A stretch of DNA of 64,000 bases from Sorangium cellulosum So0157-2 (GTDB taxonomy: Bacteria > Myxococcota_A > Polyangia > Polyangiales > Polyangiaceae), in assembly GCF_000418325.1 (NCBI RefSeq), contig NC_021658.1:14718126-14782125 (forward strand). Reading direction: 5' to 3'. The notes beneath the pieces are model-generated. The model ran no database searches. It was not told the DNA's origin and saw only the letters and a program-made list of their open reading frames with translations. Positions 43,301 through 52,483 of the stretch are shown here, one piece after another. Within the stretch, counting starts at the first letter, position 1. Every line of letters begins with the position of its first letter. A program made the translations under genes and the position numbers.

Positions 43301-46300
43301 CGAGGATCGCCGGATCGGGCTGGCCCCCGGCGAGCGCGGCGTCGGCGCGGGCGAGCAGGCGCAGCGCGTCCTGATCGCGGCCGAGCGCGAGCTCCTGCAC
43401 CTCGGCCGCCTGGAAGAGCAGCCGGGCGTGGTCGTCGGGCCGCTGCGCCTCGTCGGCGAGGGAGCTCAGCACCTCGACGAGCTTCTCGTAGTTGCCGGTC
43501 TCGCGGAGGAGCCGCGCGATCTCGATCCGGGGCAGCGGGTGCGACGGCCGCTTCCGCGCCGCCTCCCGGTACGACTCGACGGCGCTGTGCGGCCGCTTGA
43601 GGCGCCGCTCGTCGAGCGACGCGACCTCGATCCAGAGGCTGAACGCCGCGTCTGCCGCGGGGTCGCGCTGGATGAGCTTGACCAGCGCGCGCCGCGCCTC
43701 CTCGTACCGGCCGGCGCGCTCGTCGAGGCGGAAGCGCGCGCGGAGCGCGTCCGGATCGGCCGGATCGATCGCGAGCGCGCGGTCGACGAGCGACGAGGCC
43801 CGATCGCGATCGCCGAGCTTGAGCTCGGTGATCTCGGCGGCGCGCAGGAGGAGCCGGCGCTGCTGGGCCGGGCTGCCCGTGAGGTTGGCCTCGGCGCAGA
43901 GCGCCCGCGCGAGCCGCTGCGCGTCGCCCGCGCGCAGGGCGTTGCGCTGCAGCGCGAGGATCGCGGCGCGCCGCTCCGGGTCGATCTCGAGGATCTTCTC
44001 GATCTCCTCGATGGCGCGGGCGGGCTGGGCGAGCTCGTCCTCCCAGATGGAGACGAGCTTCTCGAGCAGCCCGATCTTGCGCGCGGGGTCGTCCGTCGCG
44101 CTGGCGGCCTGCGTGTAGAGGTCGAGCCGCGCCTGCACGCCGCGCGGATCCTCCTCGACGGCGAGCGGATCCGGCGCGAGCAGCGCCGAGAGCGCGTCGA
44201 AGACGGAGCCGTTGCCCGGGTCGATCGCCCACGCGGCGCGCAGGATGGCGAGCGCCTCGTCGCGCCGCTTCAGGTGGTGCTCGGAGATGTCGGCGGCGCG
44301 GAGGAGCGCCGCGACGCGGACGTGCGTGGGCCGGTCCGCGTTGGCGACGGCGGTCCACACCTCGACGCGCTCGGCGTGGTGGCCGAGGCGCTGGAGGGCG
44401 CGGTCGAGCCGCTCCCGCGTCGAGCTGTCCTCGGGGTCGAGCTCGAGCGCGCGCGTCGCGTGGAGGGCGGCCTGCTCCGCGTTGCCGAGGGTGTCGTAGA
44501 GCTCCGCGAGGCGGACGTGCTCGTGGACGATCGCCTCGTTGTCGGTGAGGAGCGCGAGCTCCTTCTGGCGCACGCTGGCGGCGAGCTCGAGCGCGCCGCT
44601 CGCCTCGAGGAGGCGGATCAGCTCGCTGACCACGCGCCGCGCCGTCGGCGAGCCGGACGGGGCCCGCGAGGAGGCGCGCGTCAGCAGGGGCACCGCGTCG
44701 GCGGGGGAGCGGATCTTGTCGATGAGCAGCCGCGCCGCCGTGTAGAGCAGCCGCGACGCGCGCTCGTCGTCGCGCTCGTGCTCGGCCTCCAGGGAGAGCG
44801 CGCTGACGAGGCCGACGATGCCGTCGTGGTGCACGAGGTGGCGGCGGAGCGCCTCCCGCACGGGGCCGGGCCCTGGATCGAACGCGATCGCGCCCTCGAG
44901 GGACGCGAGGGCGAGCTCCGGTTTGTGGAGCTTCCGATCGAGGACGGCGGCGCGCTCGACGTGGACCCAGGCGGTGAGCTGGGCGTCGCCGTCCGGCCGC
45001 CCGCGCCCGGGGGCGTAGGCTTCGGCGAGGCGATCGAGGTGCGCCGCGAGGTCCTTCCCGGCCTGCTCGGAGCCGCGCGCGCTCTCGCGGCGGAGGGCGA
45101 TCTCCAGCCCGCGCAGCGACGCGGCGTGGAGCGGCACGAGCCGCAGCGCCTCGGTGAAGGCGTCGCAGCTCTCCGACGTGCGACCGAGCGCCTGGAGCAG
45201 GCGCGCCCGCTCGGCGAGGAGGTCGGCCCGGAGGGCGTCGGTGTCCGCGACGCGGAGCTTGTCCTCCACGACCTCGAGCGCGAGGGCGAGCTCGGTGCGC
45301 GCGTCGAGCAGGCGATGGACGCGCGAGACCGCGGGCTCGAGGGTGCGGGACAGCTGCCGCGCCTGCTCGTAGGAGCGGCGCGCGGCGGCGGTGTCCCTGA
45401 GCACCCGCTCCTCGTGGATGCCGAGCTCCACGAGGGCGCGCGCCGCGCCGACCGGATCGCTGGCCCTGAGCCGCTCGGCGCGCTGCTGGAGCTCCGCGAC
45501 GGGGTCCGGCGCGGCGATGTGCGCGGCCTGAGGGCTCTGCGGGGCCGGCGCGGGCGCGCTCGCGGCCGAGCGCGCCGTCGCGGGGGACGGCGCGCTGGCG
45601 GCCGAGCGCGGCGTCGCCGGAGACGGCTGGACGGGCGGGGCGGGGGGCGTGGGCGCGGCGGCCGGCGCGGACGCCGAGGGCGCGGCGGCCGGCGCGGACG
45701 CCGAGGGCGCGGCGGCCGGCGCGGACGCCGAGGGCGCGGCGGCCGGCGCGGACGCCGAGGGCGCGGCGGCCGGCGCGGACGCCGAGGGCGCGGCGGCCGG
45801 CGCGGACGCCGAGGGCGCGGCGGCCGGCGCGGACGCCGAGGGCGCGGCGGCCGGCGCGGACGCCGAGGGCGCGGCGGCCGGCGCGGACGCCGAGGGCGCG
45901 GCGGCCGGCGCGGACGCCGAGGGCGCGGCGGCCGGCGCGGACGCCGAGGGCGCGGCGGCCGGCGCGGACGCCGAGGGCGCGGCGGCCGGCGCGGACGCCG
46001 AGGGCGCGGCGGCCGGCGCGGACGCCGAGGGCGCGGCGGCCGGCGCGGACGCCGAGGGCGCGGCGGCCGGCGCGGACGCCGAGGGCGCGGCGGCCGGCGC
46101 GGACGCCGAGGGCGCGGCGGCCGGCGCGGACGCCGAGGGCGCGGCGGCCGGCGCGGACGCCGAGGGCGCGGCGGCCGGCGCGGACGCCGAGGGCGCGGCG
46201 GCCGGCGCGGACGCCGAGGGCGCGGCGGCCGGCGCGGACGCCGAGGGCGCGGCGGCCGGCGCGGACGCCGAGGGCGCGGCGGCCGGCGCGGACGCCGAGG

Positions 46301-47027
46301 GCGCGGCGGCCGGCGGCAGCGCGCTCGCGCCTGCGGGCGCGTTCGGCGGCAGCGGCGCGCTCGCGTTCGGCAGCGGGCTCGCGGTCGCGGTCGCGCTCGG
46401 CAGCGGCGTCGCCGTTGCCGGCGCGCTCGCGTTCGGCAGCGAGGTCGCCGTCGCGGTCGCGCTCACGTTCACGTTCGGCAGCGGGGTCGCCGTCGCCGGC
46501 GCATTCGCGTTCGGCAGCGGGGTCGCCGTCGCCGGCGCATTCGCGTTCGGCAGCGGGGTCGCCGTCGCCGGCGCATTCGCGTTCGGCAGCGGGGTCGCCG
46601 TCGCCGGCGCGCTCGCGTTCGGCAGCGGGGTCGCCGTCGCCGGCGCGCTCGCGTTCGGCAGCGGGGTCGCCGTCGCCGGCGCGCTCGCGTTCGGCAGCGG
46701 GGTCGCCGTCGCCGGCGCATTCGCGTTCGGCAGCGGGGTCGCCGTCGCCGGCGCATTCGCGTTCGGCAGCGGGGTCGCCGTCGCCGGCGCATTCGCGTTC
46801 GGCAGCGGGGTCGCCGTCGCCGGCGCATTCGCGTTCGGCAGCGGGGTCGCCGTCGCCGGCGCATTCGCGTTCGGCAGCGGGGTCGCCGTCGCCGGCGCGC
46901 TTGCGTTCGGCGACGGCTCACCGCCCGGCGGCGCGTTCGCGTTCGGCAGCGCGCCGAGCTTCGGCGTGCCTGTGCCGACGAGCAGCGTCTTCGCGCCGGA
47001 CAAAGGTTGCGCGCTCGCGCGCGTCAT
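40332..47027 (-). CDS. Giant TPR protein with two low-complexity repeat arms
   Basis: About 2231 residues from ATG 47027 (ATG 47072 would add 15). The N-terminal residues about 40-184 are 12-residue repeats of type LPNANAPATATP, and residues about 238-458 are some 24 copies of the 9-residue unit SASAPAAAP. The remaining about 1750 residues are helical TPR-type repeats throughout ('A...LE..L.IDP....A...L..L..R.G...A'). There is no signal peptide. TPR solenoids bind proteins; the flexible arms may act as a spacer. The kinase gene downstream is a possible partner. The DNA repeats behind the arms are listed separately and are likely to vary in number. Confidence 0.8.
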   Translation of the reverse strand: MTRASAQPLSGAKTLLVGTGTPKLGALPNANAPPGGEPSPNASAPATATPLPNANAPATATPLPNANAPATATPLPNANAPATATPLPNANAPATATPLPNANAPATATPLPNASAPATATPLPNASAPATATPLPNASAPATATPLPNANAPATATPLPNANAPATATPLPNANAPATATPLPNVNVSATATATSLPNASAPATATPLPSATATASPLPNASAPLPPNAPAGASALPPAAAPSASAPAAAPSASAPAAAPSASAPAAAPSASAPAAAPSASAPAAAPSASAPAAAPSASAPAAAPSASAPAAAPSASAPAAAPSASAPAAAPSASAPAAAPSASAPAAAPSASAPAAAPSASAPAAAPSASAPAAAPSASAPAAAPSASAPAAAPSASAPAAAPSASAPAAAPSASAPAAAPSASAPAAAPSASAPAAAPSASAPAAAPSASAPAAAPTPPAPPVQPSPATPRSAASAPSPATARSAASAPAPAPQSPQAAHIAAPDPVAELQQRAERLRASDPVGAARALVELGIHEERVLRDTAAARRSYEQARQLSRTLEPAVSRVHRLLDARTELALALEVVEDKLRVADTDALRADLLAERARLLQALGRTSESCDAFTEALRLVPLHAASLRGLEIALRRESARGSEQAGKDLAAHLDRLAEAYAPGRGRPDGDAQLTAWVHVERAAVLDRKLHKPELALASLEGAIAFDPGPGPVREALRRHLVHHDGIVGLVSALSLEAEHERDDERASRLLYTAARLLIDKIRSPADAVPLLTRASSRAPSGSPTARRVVSELIRLLEASGALELAASVRQKELALLTDNEAIVHEHVRLAELYDTLGNAEQAALHATRALELDPEDSSTRERLDRALQRLGHHAERVEVWTAVANADRPTHVRVAALLRAADISEHHLKRRDEALAILRAAWAIDPGNGSVFDALSALLAPDPLAVEEDPRGVQARLDLYTQAASATDDPARKIGLLEKLVSIWEDELAQPARAIEEIEKILEIDPERRAAILALQRNALRAGDAQRLARALCAEANLTGSPAQQRRLLLRAAEITELKLGDRDRASSLVDRALAIDPADPDALRARFRLDERAGRYEEARRALVKLIQRDPAADAAFSLWIEVASLDERRLKRPHSAVESYREAARKRPSHPLPRIEIARLLRETGNYEKLVEVLSSLADEAQRPDDHARLLFQAAEVQELALGRDQDALRLLARADAALAGGQPDPAILDAMERIYVRAGGAGFGVGIGAPAAHRPTTGARAPSLPGMSHSMIASELAGLYARWLERKPPALVDHALRISLALVLAENSPRQAIEILEGLVAVVPNHVPALRMLEQLYRLLEAPTSLATVLRAEAEVFTSASARGGALWELASLEEQLGPGAALEALARIVKEAPRDAAAHLSILRIAGKNGPSDPAGARVEALFASAIRDSRELTADPIARALYFIEDALLAEAQADADPAAARAALAGFQSALALWPESLLAARGLDRLAQRLGDRASVIAAQLALADLVLGEPARAMHLVRAAELTAEEASPEGAARALELYESALRADPGCVAAARALAQRLAGDPQRLTDRLGEALGKAASREAISLLGTEIARSVLQHHGRPGAIDPGVGIAAVRRVIATNPNDAAALLLLARLLTAQRVWLEARDALKRAVGAAADAETKIAAQFLIADLYEGPLANPALAQDALQSVLSIDAQNRPALERLHKLGVTRGDHALALRALGRLVELSTDPGARVEAALRLADAYRDAGDNAGMVRTLCEAIVSSPSSDTRGWTALARLYRVDTSEGAAAYAKALAQLIELAGARRVSPDPRWLTTLGLLESTLLIRPRDGLAHLQQAVALPGAPPESRTALGRGLEAAGRNAEAVQVLRDVVTSDAEVLTRLPDLGPALAALEAALAKDGRAEERVTVEEVRACLGEVAPERMARLRGRRVPSEAPYAGAFAGPEIGRLLLPEARSPWIDVALAIAPIAAKAIRFELSNLGISSRERVSPRDNHPTRQLAERVGRALGIEAFELYLVPSWQGAARVFPGDPPAIVAPTSFSELPELEQTFALARLFARVAVGFTFLDEIPAEATDGLLLASLRTIDPGFGSGAVSPAREHATQQMLPGVQRAIGRRQRKMLEEVASTVNVSYDARAFVIGLRRSEYRIGYLLCGDALAAVDYLRRYDRDIARSTEEPRLLLQHPVANELLRYALSAEAYAERRRAGSVWPAV
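45654..46316. repeat. 27-bp minisatellite, about 24 copies, in the giant TPR gene
   Basis: Near-identical copies of GCGGCCGGCGCGGACGCCGA plus GGGCGCG in direct tandem. Read on the minus strand they code for SASAPAAAP. The unit is a multiple of three, so copy-number change keeps the frame. There are no unique spacers. Confidence 0.9.
46477..46910. repeat. 36-bp minisatellite, 12 copies, in the giant TPR gene
   Basis: Twelve direct copies of GGCAGCGGGGTCGCCGTCGC plus CGGCGCATTCGCGTTC, differing at the ATT/GCT site. On the minus strand they code for LPNANAPATATP or LPNASAPATATP. Degenerate copies continue down to about 46350. Confidence 0.9.
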
Positions 47028-47247
47028 TTGAGCGTTGTCGGCGTTGGCTTCCCAGCCAGCTTGGTCCGGCATTCCGGGCAAGCTGGGCAAGCCAGGCCGG
47101 CGCGACGCTCCCTCTTGCGGATCGTCCCCGTGGGCCACCGTCGCGGATGCTACACATCCGCGCGCCCTCAATCCACAGTCCAGGTGCCTGCGCGAGCCAC
47201 GCGCGCTCTTCTTTGGAGGCCGGCGCGCTCCCGGATCCGGCGCAGGT

Positions 47248-48850
47248 TTACTTGTTGGATGGGGCTGTCAAGGCGCAGCGCAGCAGGCCGAGCTTCATCG
47301 CCCTTCCGGCCGGGTGCGCCACGAGCAGCGCCTCCTGGGAGGCCGCGATGGGCTCGCCGCGCCCGAGCGCCGGCTCCGCGTGCAGCCCCCCGGCGAGCTC
47401 GCCCCGCGCGGTGAGCGCCGCGAGCTGCGTCGGCCCCGAGGCGTTCGCGATCGCGAGCCACGCGGCGGCGCCGTCGCCCTGCCCCCGGACGCCGGGGAGG
47501 AGCGCCGGGACCCCGGCGCCCACGCCGAGCGCCGCCTCCGGCGGGGCGTCCTGCTCGCGATCGCCGCCGACGAGCGCGCGCGGCTCGCTCGCGCCGCCGA
47601 GCCGCGCCAGCACGGCGCTGATGCGCCCGCCGATCGAGCCGCTCGGGGTGTCGTCGTCGCGGAAGGCGAGGAGGAGGCCGTCGTCGCCGGCGAGCGTCAG
47701 GTCGTACGCGAGCACGTGCCCGTCCTTGGGCGTGATCGCGCGCGGCGTGGACGTGAGCGCGCCGGTCTCGTCGAGCGGCACCACCTCGAGCCACTGGTGG
47801 GTGATCGTCTCGCCCGCCGCCGCGGTGTCCTCGTTGCCGTCGGTCGGCTTCTCCGCGGCCTTTCGCGCCGGCTCCTCGGCGCGCGCGACGTACGCGAGCC
47901 AGTAGCCGCCCGGCCGGCCGATCACGCGCGGCATCTCGGCGTCGGTGCTCGGCTGCGAGACGGGGCGGGCCGAGGTGACCGAGCGCAGCGTGCCCACGTC
48001 GGCGGAGGCGAGCATGATCCGCGACCGCTTGCCGTCGCGGGTCACGTCGTCCCAGACGATGACCGCGCGCTCGCCGGACGCCGCGATGTCGAGCGCGAGC
48101 GACTCGTCGCGCCCCTCGGCGAGCTCGGCCCCCCAGGTGACGTGCTCCCCTTCGATCCTGGCGATCTTGATGGCGCGCCCGCCGGCGTTCGGCTCGAGCA
48201 TCGCGGCGAGGATCGCGCCGCCCGCGCCGGCGACGACCGGCGGATCCATGTCGCCGCGCGATCGCGCGAGCCGGACGAGCTTCCCCTGCGCGCCGTCGGC
48301 CGACAGCGTGGCCACCATCGCGACGGTCCCGCCCTCCGCCTCCCGCTGCGCGCCCACGGCGAACCCGCCGGAGAACGTCGTCCCGCGGCCGACCTCGACG
48401 GCGAACGGCGCGAGGTCCTCGGCGCCCTCCGCGTCGCCGCCCCCCGCGCCGTCGGGCGCGCGCGGGGCCGGCGGCGCGTCGCCGATGACGAACGGCGCCG
48501 CGCTCGCGGCCGCGCAGCGCGGCGCCGGCGGGGACGCGCGCAACCTGCATACGCTCGAAGGGCGCCGCCGCTGGATCGGCCGGATCGCTCGCGGCGGGCG
48601 CCGCGGCGCTCGCGCCGGGCCGCGCGGCGGCGTCGCTCGCGGCGCGATCCGGCGTGGAGCAGGCGCGCCACACGACGAGGCCACCGACGGCGAGCGCGAC
48701 GGCGAGCGCCCCCTTCCAGGCGACGCCCTCGGGCTCTTCCTCCGCGCCCGGCCGCCGATCCCCCGTCGGCGAGGGCGGGCGTCGATCCTGCGTGGGCGGG
48801 CGTCGATCCGCGCTCGTGTTCCCCTGGGGGGCGCGGTGGTTGGGCTCCAT
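47248..48850 (-). pseudogene. Membrane-anchored beta-rich protein gene, frame broken at a 4-G run
   Basis: From ATG 48850 the frame gives a Pro/Arg-rich cytosolic start, one membrane helix (WKGALAVALAVGGLVVWRAC) and an Ala/Pro linker up to APFERMQVARVP, then turns into Arg-rich nonsense. A second frame, one base off, takes over with PAPRCAAASAAPFVIGDAPP and runs to the stop at 47248 with sensible beta-strand-rich sequence (repeated 'VVAGAGGAILAAMLEP', 'SLALDIAASGERAVIVWDD', propeller-like). Removing one base of the GGGG run at 48530-48533 joins them (VARVPPAPRC). The restored protein would be about 533 residues, of unknown function. A sequencing error is as likely as a true mutation. Confidence 0.65.
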
Positions 48851-48902
48851 GGGCGGTGGGTGTTAGCGCTGATCGCGGCGTGAGGGCAGGGGGCGCGAGG
48901 GG

Positions 48903-48993
48903 GCGCGCGCCGGTCCGGCCCCGCCGCACCTGCGGCGCGCGCCGATCCGGCCCCGCCGCACCTGCGGCGCGCGCCGGTCCCGCCCCGCCCCTC
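48903..48993. repeat. 32-bp tandem repeat, 2.8 copies, intergenic
   Basis: Units beginning GCGCGCGCCGGTCCGGCCCC at 48903, 48935 and 48967. It lies in the roughly 300-bp divergent region between the broken membrane protein gene (48850) and the MepA-like gene (49149), where both promoters must be; no clear -35/-10 was found. Confidence 0.75.
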
Positions 48994-49148
48994 CTGCCGG
49001 CCCGGAGCGCGCGGGCGCGGCCGCGTCCACGAGAACTTTCCCTCCGGCGCCGGCGAGGGTATCGCGGCAGGAGCGACGCCGGGGCGTCGCCGCGGGCGGC
49101 AAGCGCGGGCCGGCGCGGCGGGGGCCGGCGGCGCGCCCGATCGTCGTC

Positions 49149-50045
49149 ATGCGAAGCCGTGCTCTCCTCACCACCTTCCTGCTGGCGCTCGTCGCGCTCT
49201 CTTGCGCGGCCTGCGTCGGCGCGTCTCCCACGCCGCTCGCCCCTGCGCTCCGCGGCTCCGTCGGCGTGCCGCACCACGGCGTCATCACCGACGCCGTCGA
49301 GCTCCCGAGGCAGGGCGAGGGCTACCGGCTGCTTCGCAGCAACGGCGTCCGGTGGGGGACGGCCGGGCTGGTCGCCGCCGTCCAGCGCGCCGCCGCCGAG
49401 GTGGCACGGGCGCGGCCGGGCGGCGAGCCGCTCCTCGTCGGCGATCTCTCCGCGCGCTACGGCGGCGCCGCCCGCGGGCACCGGTCGCACCGCACCGGGC
49501 GCGACGCGGACCTCCTGCTCTACGCGCTCACCCCGGACGGCCGCCCGGTGCGCTCGCCCGGCTTCGTCGACTTCGGGCCGGACGGGCTCGCGCGGATCGG
49601 CGCCGCGGATCCCGCGTCGTCCGGCGCGGACGAGTACGTCCGCCTCGACGTCGAGCGCGAGTGGTTGCTCGTGAAGTCGCTCGTCCGCTCGCCCGACGCG
49701 CACGTCCAGTGGCTCTTCGTGGCCCGCTGGCTCGAGGCGCTGATCATCGAGTACGCCCGCGCGCTCGGCGAGGACCCGGAGCTCGTCTGGGTCGCCGAGA
49801 GCGTGCTGCTCCAGCCGGGCGACAGCACGGCGCACGCCGATCACCTCCACCTCCGCGTCGCGTGCACGCCGGACGCGTTCCTCTCCGGCTGCCTCGGCGG
49901 CGGCCCGTACTGGCCGTGGCTGCCTGCGGTCCCGCAGCTCGTCCCGCCGCCGGACGTCGACCTCGCCGCCGCGATCCTCGACGACCTCCTGCCCGGGGGC
50001 GCCGCTGCGGGCTCCCGCGTGGCCGCCCCCGACAGCGCGCTGTGA
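49149..50045 (+). CDS. MepA-like penicillin-insensitive murein endopeptidase
   Basis: A 298-residue protein with a lipoprotein-like or Sec signal (LLALVALSCAAC). Peptidase family M74 motifs: DLSARYGGAARGHRSHRTGRDADLLLY (HxxHxxGRDAD, zinc ligands His and Asp) and TAHADHLHLRVAC (ADHxH, remaining ligand and catalytic part). MepA cleaves D-Ala-meso-DAP cross-links in peptidoglycan in the periplasm. The stop overlaps the methyltransferase start (GTGA), so the two are translated from one message, an odd pairing with no obvious functional link. Confidence 0.85.
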   Translation: MRSRALLTTFLLALVALSCAACVGASPTPLAPALRGSVGVPHHGVITDAVELPRQGEGYRLLRSNGVRWGTAGLVAAVQRAAAEVARARPGGEPLLVGDLSARYGGAARGHRSHRTGRDADLLLYALTPDGRPVRSPGFVDFGPDGLARIGAADPASSGADEYVRLDVEREWLLVKSLVRSPDAHVQWLFVARWLEALIIEYARALGEDPELVWVAESVLLQPGDSTAHADHLHLRVACTPDAFLSGCLGGGPYWPWLPAVPQLVPPPDVDLAAAILDDLLPGGAAAGSRVAAPDSAL

Positions 50046-50977
50046 GCCACCTCTTCGCCCTGGGCGACGCGGCCGACGTCTGCGCGGCGCTCCCTGCCGA
50101 CGTGCGGTTCGATCTCGTCTACCTCGACCCTCCCTTCGGCGTCGGCACGACGATGGCGGCGCGGGCGGCGCGCGGCCAGGCGCGCGGGCGGCGCAGGCCG
50201 GAGAGCGGCCCGGACGCGTACGAGGATCGCGCGGGCGCCGAGGCGCTCGTCGCGATGCTCGCCCCGCGCCTCGAGGCGATCCGCGACCGCATGGCCGAGG
50301 GCGCGACGCTCTACTTGCACCTCGATCACCGCGCCGTCCACGACGCGAAGGTCGCGTGCGATCGCCTCTTCGGCCGCGGCGCGTTCCTCGGCGAGATCAT
50401 CTGGGCGCCGGGCAACGGCGGCCGTGGCGCGCGCGGGTTCTCGGTCACGCACCAGACGATCCTCCTCTATGCCCGCGCGGCGGGCGAGCGCGGCCAGGTT
50501 GTCTACAACGCCGCGGATCCGATGCTCCGCGAGCCGTTCGCCGAGACGAGCCTCGCGATGCATTTCAAGCACCGCGACGAGGACGGCCGGCTCTACCGCG
50601 AGCGGGTCCTCGGCGGGAAGGCGTACCGGTACTATGCCGACGAGGGCCGCCGGCTCGGGAGCGTGTGGACCGACATCCCCGGGATGGTCGCCAACACCCC
50701 GCTGCGCCGCGAGGGCACCGGCTACCCCACGCAGAAGCCGGAGCGGCTCCTGGAGCGCATCGTCCGCGCCTCGTCCGCGCCTGGCGCGACGGTCGCGGAT
50801 CTCATGTGCGGCAGCGGCACCACGCTCGTCGCGGCGGCGCGGCTCGGCCGCCGCTTCGTCGGCGGCGACCGCAGCCAGCTCGCGTTCGCGACGGCGCGGG
50901 AGCGGCTCGACCGGGAGGGGATCGCGTACAGCGTGCTCGAGGTGCCCGGCGCGCTTCGCGATGGGGCTGAGCCGTAG
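50042..50977 (+). CDS. Site-specific DNA methyltransferase (beta-class order, DPPF)
   Basis: A 311-residue protein, GTG at 50042 overlapping the previous stop. Motif IV is DLVYLDPPFG (residues 24-33, DPPF variant), and motif I comes later as DLMCGSGTTLVAA (about 252). This order (catalytic before AdoMet-binding) marks the beta class, as in CcrM and type III Mod enzymes. The middle carries IIWAPGNGGRGARGF, VYNAADPM and RREGTGYPTQKPERLLERI, the latter usual in N6-adenine/N4-cytosine enzymes. No restriction gene is directly attached, but an ATPase and a nuclease-like gene follow after 116 bp on the same strand. Confidence 0.88.
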   Translation: MSHLFALGDAADVCAALPADVRFDLVYLDPPFGVGTTMAARAARGQARGRRRPESGPDAYEDRAGAEALVAMLAPRLEAIRDRMAEGATLYLHLDHRAVHDAKVACDRLFGRGAFLGEIIWAPGNGGRGARGFSVTHQTILLYARAAGERGQVVYNAADPMLREPFAETSLAMHFKHRDEDGRLYRERVLGGKAYRYYADEGRRLGSVWTDIPGMVANTPLRREGTGYPTQKPERLLERIVRASSAPGATVADLMCGSGTTLVAAARLGRRFVGGDRSQLAFATARERLDREGIAYSVLEVPGALRDGAEP

Positions 50978-51093
50978 CTCCGCGTATCGGGAGGTCCTGG
51001 CGCGATCGCTGATCCCGGCCGCGTTGCGGGCGGGCGAGCCGCGCGAGAGCGCCGGTTGCTCCTCCCACATCGGGCCGCGTACCCTGCGAGCGC

Positions 51094-52479
51094 ATGAAGC
51101 TCAGCATCCGCAACCTCGGGCGCATCGCACATGCCGAGCTCGACATCCGGCCGCTCACGATCTTCGTGGGGCCGAACAACACGAACAAGACCTGGGCGGC
51201 CTACTGCCTCTACGGGCTCGCGCGCAGGCTCACCTTCGACCCGGGGGCCTCGTGGAACGCGCTGCACGAGCGAGCGGCGCCGCGCGTCGCAGAATTCGAG
51301 CACGCCGAGCTCGCCGCGCGCGTCCGGGCGGCGGCGGAGCGGGTCGGGGCGGCCTCGTTCCACCGGGGCGAAGCGCACAGGGCGCCCGATGTGAGCATGC
51401 GCGTCACGCGTGCGGAGCTCCTAGGGGGCCTCTCGGGGGATGTCCGGCTCCGGATGGACGCGCTCGACATCATGAACCTCCTCCGGCTCCACCGTGAGCC
51501 CTCGGGGGATGCCGAGGCGATGCTCGATGTCTCGCCGTCGGAGCTGCGCGGCGGCCCCATCGAGGAGTTGCGGATCGACGTCGAGGACCTCGCGCGCTTC
51601 ATCTCGTTCACACCGCTCAGGCGCCCGGAGCGCAGCGAGTCGCCCGGGCAGCCCAAGCGCTTCGAGGTACGCGACGATCGGGACAGGAGCCTCCTGCTGA
51701 GCGCGGCGATCTCGGCGTTCGGGTTGTGCCTGCACGACCACGTGGCCGTCTTGCCGGCCGAGCGGAAGGCGCTCGTCGCGACCTACAAGCTGCTGAGGCC
51801 CGAGTTCGAGGAGGTGATGGCGTCCCCCGTGGTGGCCTTCACGGAGCTGCTCCGCCGGCCGGAGCGGCTCGCGCCGACGGAGGCGCAGATCGAGGAGCGA
51901 CGCCAGGCCTGGGGACTGCTTGAGGAGCGCATCCTGGGAGCTCCGCTCCACTTCTTCCCTCACGGCGCCGGCCCCTCGTTCCTCTTCGGCGGTTCTCCCG
52001 ACACGGAGCTCCCGATCCACGCGGCGTCGTCGCTGGTGCGCGCGCTCGCCGGGCTCGATGTGTATTTGAAGCACCTCGCCTCGCCGGGCGACCTGCTCGT
52101 GATCGACGAGCCCGAGATGAACGCCCACCCGGCGGCCCAGCTCGCCATCACCGAGCTGCTCGCGCTGCTCGTGAACAAGGGCATCCGCGTCGTCTTCACC
52201 ACGCACAGCCCCTACGTGCTGGATCACGTGAACAACCTGATCGAGGCGAGCCGCGTCGGCGCCGGCCGTCGGGACGAGATCGCGGCGCGCCTCAAGCTCG
52301 GGTCGGCGGCGGCGTTCCTCGATCCGGAGGGGGTGGCGGCCTACCTGTTCGACGACGGCGGCGTGGTCCGATCCATCTACGACGCGGCGGAGCGGAGCAT
52401 CGACTGGCGCACCTTCAGCGCGGTGACCGACGAGACCGGCAACCTTTACAGCCACATCCTCGCGGCCGAGCCAAAGTAA
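51094..52479 (+). CDS. OLD/RecF-like AAA ATPase with atypical Walker A (GPNNTNKT)
   Basis: A 461-residue SMC/ABC-related ATPase of the AAA_15/AAA_21 type. The start 'MKLSIRNLGRIAHAELDIRPLTIFVGPNNTNKTWAAYCLY' is the standard N-terminus, but the P-loop reads GPNNTNKT (residues 26-33), with Asn where Gly normally precedes Lys. A long helical insertion (about 60-320) follows, then DLLVIDEPEMNAHP (Walker B and signature helix, about 332-346) and VVFTTHSPYVLDHVNNL (about 367-383, H-loop). No TOPRIM domain follows, unlike true OLD nucleases. The next gene starts 4 bp later and looks like a nuclease. Similar ATPase plus effector pairs are common in phage defence. Confidence 0.85.
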   Translation: MKLSIRNLGRIAHAELDIRPLTIFVGPNNTNKTWAAYCLYGLARRLTFDPGASWNALHERAAPRVAEFEHAELAARVRAAAERVGAASFHRGEAHRAPDVSMRVTRAELLGGLSGDVRLRMDALDIMNLLRLHREPSGDAEAMLDVSPSELRGGPIEELRIDVEDLARFISFTPLRRPERSESPGQPKRFEVRDDRDRSLLLSAAISAFGLCLHDHVAVLPAERKALVATYKLLRPEFEEVMASPVVAFTELLRRPERLAPTEAQIEERRQAWGLLEERILGAPLHFFPHGAGPSFLFGGSPDTELPIHAASSLVRALAGLDVYLKHLASPGDLLVIDEPEMNAHPAAQLAITELLALLVNKGIRVVFTTHSPYVLDHVNNLIEASRVGAGRRDEIAARLKLGSAAAFLDPEGVAAYLFDDGGVVRSIYDAAERSIDWRTFSAVTDETGNLYSHILAAEPK

Positions 52480-52483
52480 CGCC

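Noticed and set aside
45654..46910. CRISPR array
   Set aside because: The 27-bp and 36-bp units are contiguous and in frame, with no spacers and no cas genes.
40281..47414. Plus-strand frame of about 2380 codons opposite the giant TPR gene
   Set aside because: Composition is Arg/Gly-rich shadow sequence; the minus strand gives clear TPR repeats.
50042..50977. Complete restriction-modification system
   Set aside because: No restriction subunit of a known type adjoins the methyltransferase; the ATPase-nuclease pair may be independent.
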